Positions 5,230-7,039 of a stretch of 7,039 nt of DNA are shown one piece after another (within the stretch, counting starts at the first letter, position 1; every line of letters starts with the position of its first letter). The translations under genes and the position numbers were made by a program. This DNA comes from Spirochaetia bacterium. GTDB lineage: Bacteria; Spirochaetota; Spirochaetia; JABMQR01. The notes beneath the pieces were generated by a model. It saw nothing but the letters and a program-made list of their open reading frames with translations. It did not search any database and was not told where the DNA came from. Location of the stretch: positions 1-7,039 of the forward strand of contig JADHUD010000125.1 of assembly GCA_016784705.1 (NCBI GenBank), given 5' to 3'.

Positions 5230-6909
5230 TTAATTGATACTTACCAGTGCCTCTGCAATATTTATACTGTAATCGCCGATATGTTCCAGGTGCTTGATAA
5301 AATCGAGAAGCATAAGTTCAGCAGTGACATCTGATCCTTCCCCTAAACGCAGCTGTGCTTTCTCCCGCATTTGGGTTCTTGTCTCATTAATAGCATTTTC
5401 ATACTCAAAAGCTTTATTCAGATCAGTTGTGCTGATGTGACGGTTCAGATGTTTGTTGATAAAATCAATGTATTGCTGAACATTTTCCATATAGAGAGTC
5501 AGCTCATTCCATACCTCTTCAGGAAATTTAATTTCATTGTTATATTTTCTTTCTGTCAGAAGTATAAGATTGAAGCAGCTGTCACCTATACTTTCCAATT
5601 CATTCACAATTCTGGCCTGAGCATTTACATTCTTGGCACTGATCGGATTCATGCTGTCCTGCACAAGCTCGGCTATAAAAGTTGATAGTTCATGCTGCAT
5701 CCGATCCGACAGCTCTTCCAGTTTTTTCAGATTTTTTACTTCAGACCCCAGATTTTTATCCGGACTCTTGAAAACTACCGTAAATCTGGAAAACATATTT
5801 GAGATTAATTTAGCCATTTTGAAGATTTCATCCTGAATAGTAATCAAATAGAGTTCAGGAGTATCCTGCAGCGATGATGAGATATATTTAAAGGTGTACC
5901 CTTTATCTTCACCTGCCGGCTCTTTCCTTTTAATTAATTTCTCGATGAGTTTGGCAAAAGCAGGGATAAACGGTAAAAACAGCAGGGTGTTAATAACATT
6001 GAATACGGTATGAAACATGGCAAGATGGGAAGGCAGTAAGGTTGTGCTGTTTACCCCGTAGACATCGCCGGGAACAATGAAATCTACAAGTCTCAGGAAA
6101 GGGTTAAACAGAATAACCACCCAGAGAGAGCCGATAACATTGAAAAGAATATGTGCTCTGGATGCCTGTTTTGCAGTTGTACTGGTTCCGATAGAGGCAA
6201 GGTAAGCGGTAATTGTTGTTCCGATATTCTGCCCCAGTACCAGCGCAGCGGCGGCAGGGTAGCTGATCCAGCCCTGATAGGCCATGGTTAACGTTATTGC
6301 CATTGATGCTGAAGATGACTGTACTATAAAGGTTAACAATGTTCCTGCTATAAGAAAGATCAGGGTAGCTCCAATTCCGCCTGTGCTGAAATGTGTCAGG
6401 AATTGGAGAGCTTCCGGGTTTTCGGAGATGTCAGGAACCGAGTCTTTCAGGAAACTCAATCCCAGAAAGAGAAGGCCGAATCCAATGAAAACCTCACCAA
6501 TATCTTTATGTTTCAGTTTTTTTATAAAAAGAAAGGGAAATCCGATACCTATTGCCGGTATGGCGAGAGCCGAAACCTTAATTTTAAATCCCAATATTGC
6601 TACAAGCCAACCGGTAATCGTGGTACCAATATTAGCTCCGAGAATAACACCTATTGATTGAGTCAGATTCATTAATCCGGCATTAACAAAACTGACAACC
6701 ATAACAGTTGTAGCTGAAGATGATTGAACAATAGCAGTAATTGCCAGGCCGGTAAATACTGCAGCAAACCGGTTTCCAGTCATAAACCGCAGGATGGCCT
6801 TCATCTTATTTCCGGCAGCTTTCTGAATTCCTTCGCTCATTATCTTCATTCCAAACAGGAATAAACCGAGACTGCCTGCTATTTCTAATAACTGTCCAAT
6901 AATATTCAT
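5230..6909 (-). CDS. Na/Pi-cotransporter family protein with C-terminal PhoU-like domain
   Basis: A 559-residue inner-membrane protein of the NptA/PNaS family, which moves phosphate with sodium; some bacterial members, such as YjbB, export phosphate. Hydrophobic segments fill about residues 1-325 and contain the family's inverted duplication: QSSSA at 62-66 and 197-201, each followed by a glycine loop, GANIGTT (91-97) and GQNIGTT (226-232). From about 340 the protein is a soluble, helical PhoU-like domain with two E-x-x-x-D-type helices, ELESIGDSCFN and HLEHIGDYSIN, which in PhoU bind metal. I chose ATG 6909 because MNIIGQLLEIAGSLGLFLFG matches the usual family start. The upstream in-frame ATG at 6957 would add 16 residues with no family character. 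Neither start has a good Shine-Dalgarno sequence. No pst or pho genes are present here. Transport direction cannot be told from sequence. It converges on argH, with 63 bases between stops and no clear terminator. Confidence 0.92.
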   Translation of the reverse strand: MNIIGQLLEIAGSLGLFLFGMKIMSEGIQKAAGNKMKAILRFMTGNRFAAVFTGLAITAIVQSSSATTVMVVSFVNAGLMNLTQSIGVILGANIGTTITGWLVAILGFKIKVSALAIPAIGIGFPFLFIKKLKHKDIGEVFIGFGLLFLGLSFLKDSVPDISENPEALQFLTHFSTGGIGATLIFLIAGTLLTFIVQSSSASMAITLTMAYQGWISYPAAAALVLGQNIGTTITAYLASIGTSTTAKQASRAHILFNVIGSLWVVILFNPFLRLVDFIVPGDVYGVNSTTLLPSHLAMFHTVFNVINTLLFLPFIPAFAKLIEKLIKRKEPAGEDKGYTFKYISSSLQDTPELYLITIQDEIFKMAKLISNMFSRFTVVFKSPDKNLGSEVKNLKKLEELSDRMQHELSTFIAELVQDSMNPISAKNVNAQARIVNELESIGDSCFNLILLTERKYNNEIKFPEEVWNELTLYMENVQQYIDFINKHLNRHISTTDLNKAFEYENAINETRTQMREKAQLRLGEGSDVTAELMLLDFIKHLEHIGDYSINIAEALVSIN

Positions 6910-6918
6910 AATAGGTGG

Positions 6919-6947
6919 ATAGTAGCAATTGATCCTATGAAAGTAAA
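6919..6947 (-). promoter_or_regulatory. Promoter candidate very close to the phosphate transporter start
   Basis: On the - strand TTTACT (6942-6947) and TACTAT (6919-6924) are 17 bases apart, each matching 4 of 6 consensus positions. Transcription would start near 6912, only about three bases before the ATG at 6909. This would give an almost leaderless message and would explain the missing Shine-Dalgarno sequence. Confidence 0.35.
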
Positions 6948-6954
6948 TACAGCG

Positions 6955-7015
6955 CATTGCCTCATAAAGAATCTAACCATAAAAAGTTCAATGCCTCATA
7001 AATAAATCTAACCAT
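6955..7015. repeat. Pair of imperfect 26/27-bp direct repeats
   Basis: Copy 1 (6955-6980) and copy 2 (6989-7015) share TGCCTCATAAA and ATCTAACCAT exactly, differing in the linker (GA versus TAA) and one nearby base, with an 8-base spacer. They lie upstream of the phosphate transporter. No known operator or transposon end is recognised. The array could continue beyond the right edge, although the bases after copy 2 do not start a third copy. Confidence 0.85.
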
Positions 7016-7039
7016 GGTACCCTCTCCAGTATCATATTG

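Noticed and set aside
6910..6957. Upstream ATG at 6957 as the start of the phosphate transporter
   Set aside because: It adds 16 residues without membrane or family character, and its only nearby GAGG is two bases from the ATG, too close to work well.

Overview
The window carries five complete protein-coding genes and no RNA genes, insertion sequences, CRISPR arrays or prophage genes. The layout is compact, with every gap under about 265 bases. The organism cannot be named from the sequence. Strong AGGAG-type ribosome-binding sites, a moderate-to-low GC feel, a lipoprotein with a relaxed lipobox, a Bacteroidetes-like argininosuccinate lyase and a thioredoxin of the kind seen in anaerobes fit a diderm bacterium. 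A free-living spirochaete is my best guess, but only a guess.

Layout from left to right. (1) Positions 1-449: a short leader with a small hairpin, then a single-domain thioredoxin on the + strand with an unusual CMPC active site. (2) Positions 476-505: a strong hairpin with a T-run, which serves the thioredoxin gene and probably also the convergent gene. (3) Positions 531-1592, - strand: a secreted lipoprotein with an Ig-like region and a lamin-tail-like domain, function unknown. (4) Positions 1593-1854: a divergent intergenic region with a good promoter for glmS, two pairs of short direct repeats and a possible 17-codon leader ORF overlapping the glmS start. (5) Positions 1855-3678: glmS, then a 93-base gap with a weak hairpin and a 9-bp tandem repeat, then argH (3772-5166). 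(6) Positions 5230-6909, - strand and convergent with argH: a Na/Pi-cotransporter-family protein with a C-terminal PhoU-like domain. Upstream of it lie a near-leaderless promoter candidate and a pair of imperfect 26/27-bp direct repeats at the right edge.

The genes are mostly housekeeping: thiol redox, the first step of amino-sugar and cell-wall precursor synthesis, the last step of arginine synthesis, and phosphate transport. They do not form an obvious pathway; glmS and argH may share a transcript. I found no convincing new multi-gene system. The points most worth a second look are the lamin-tail lipoprotein, the paired repeats and leaderless-looking start of the phosphate transporter, a possible frameshift at the argH 3' end, and the leader ORF at glmS.
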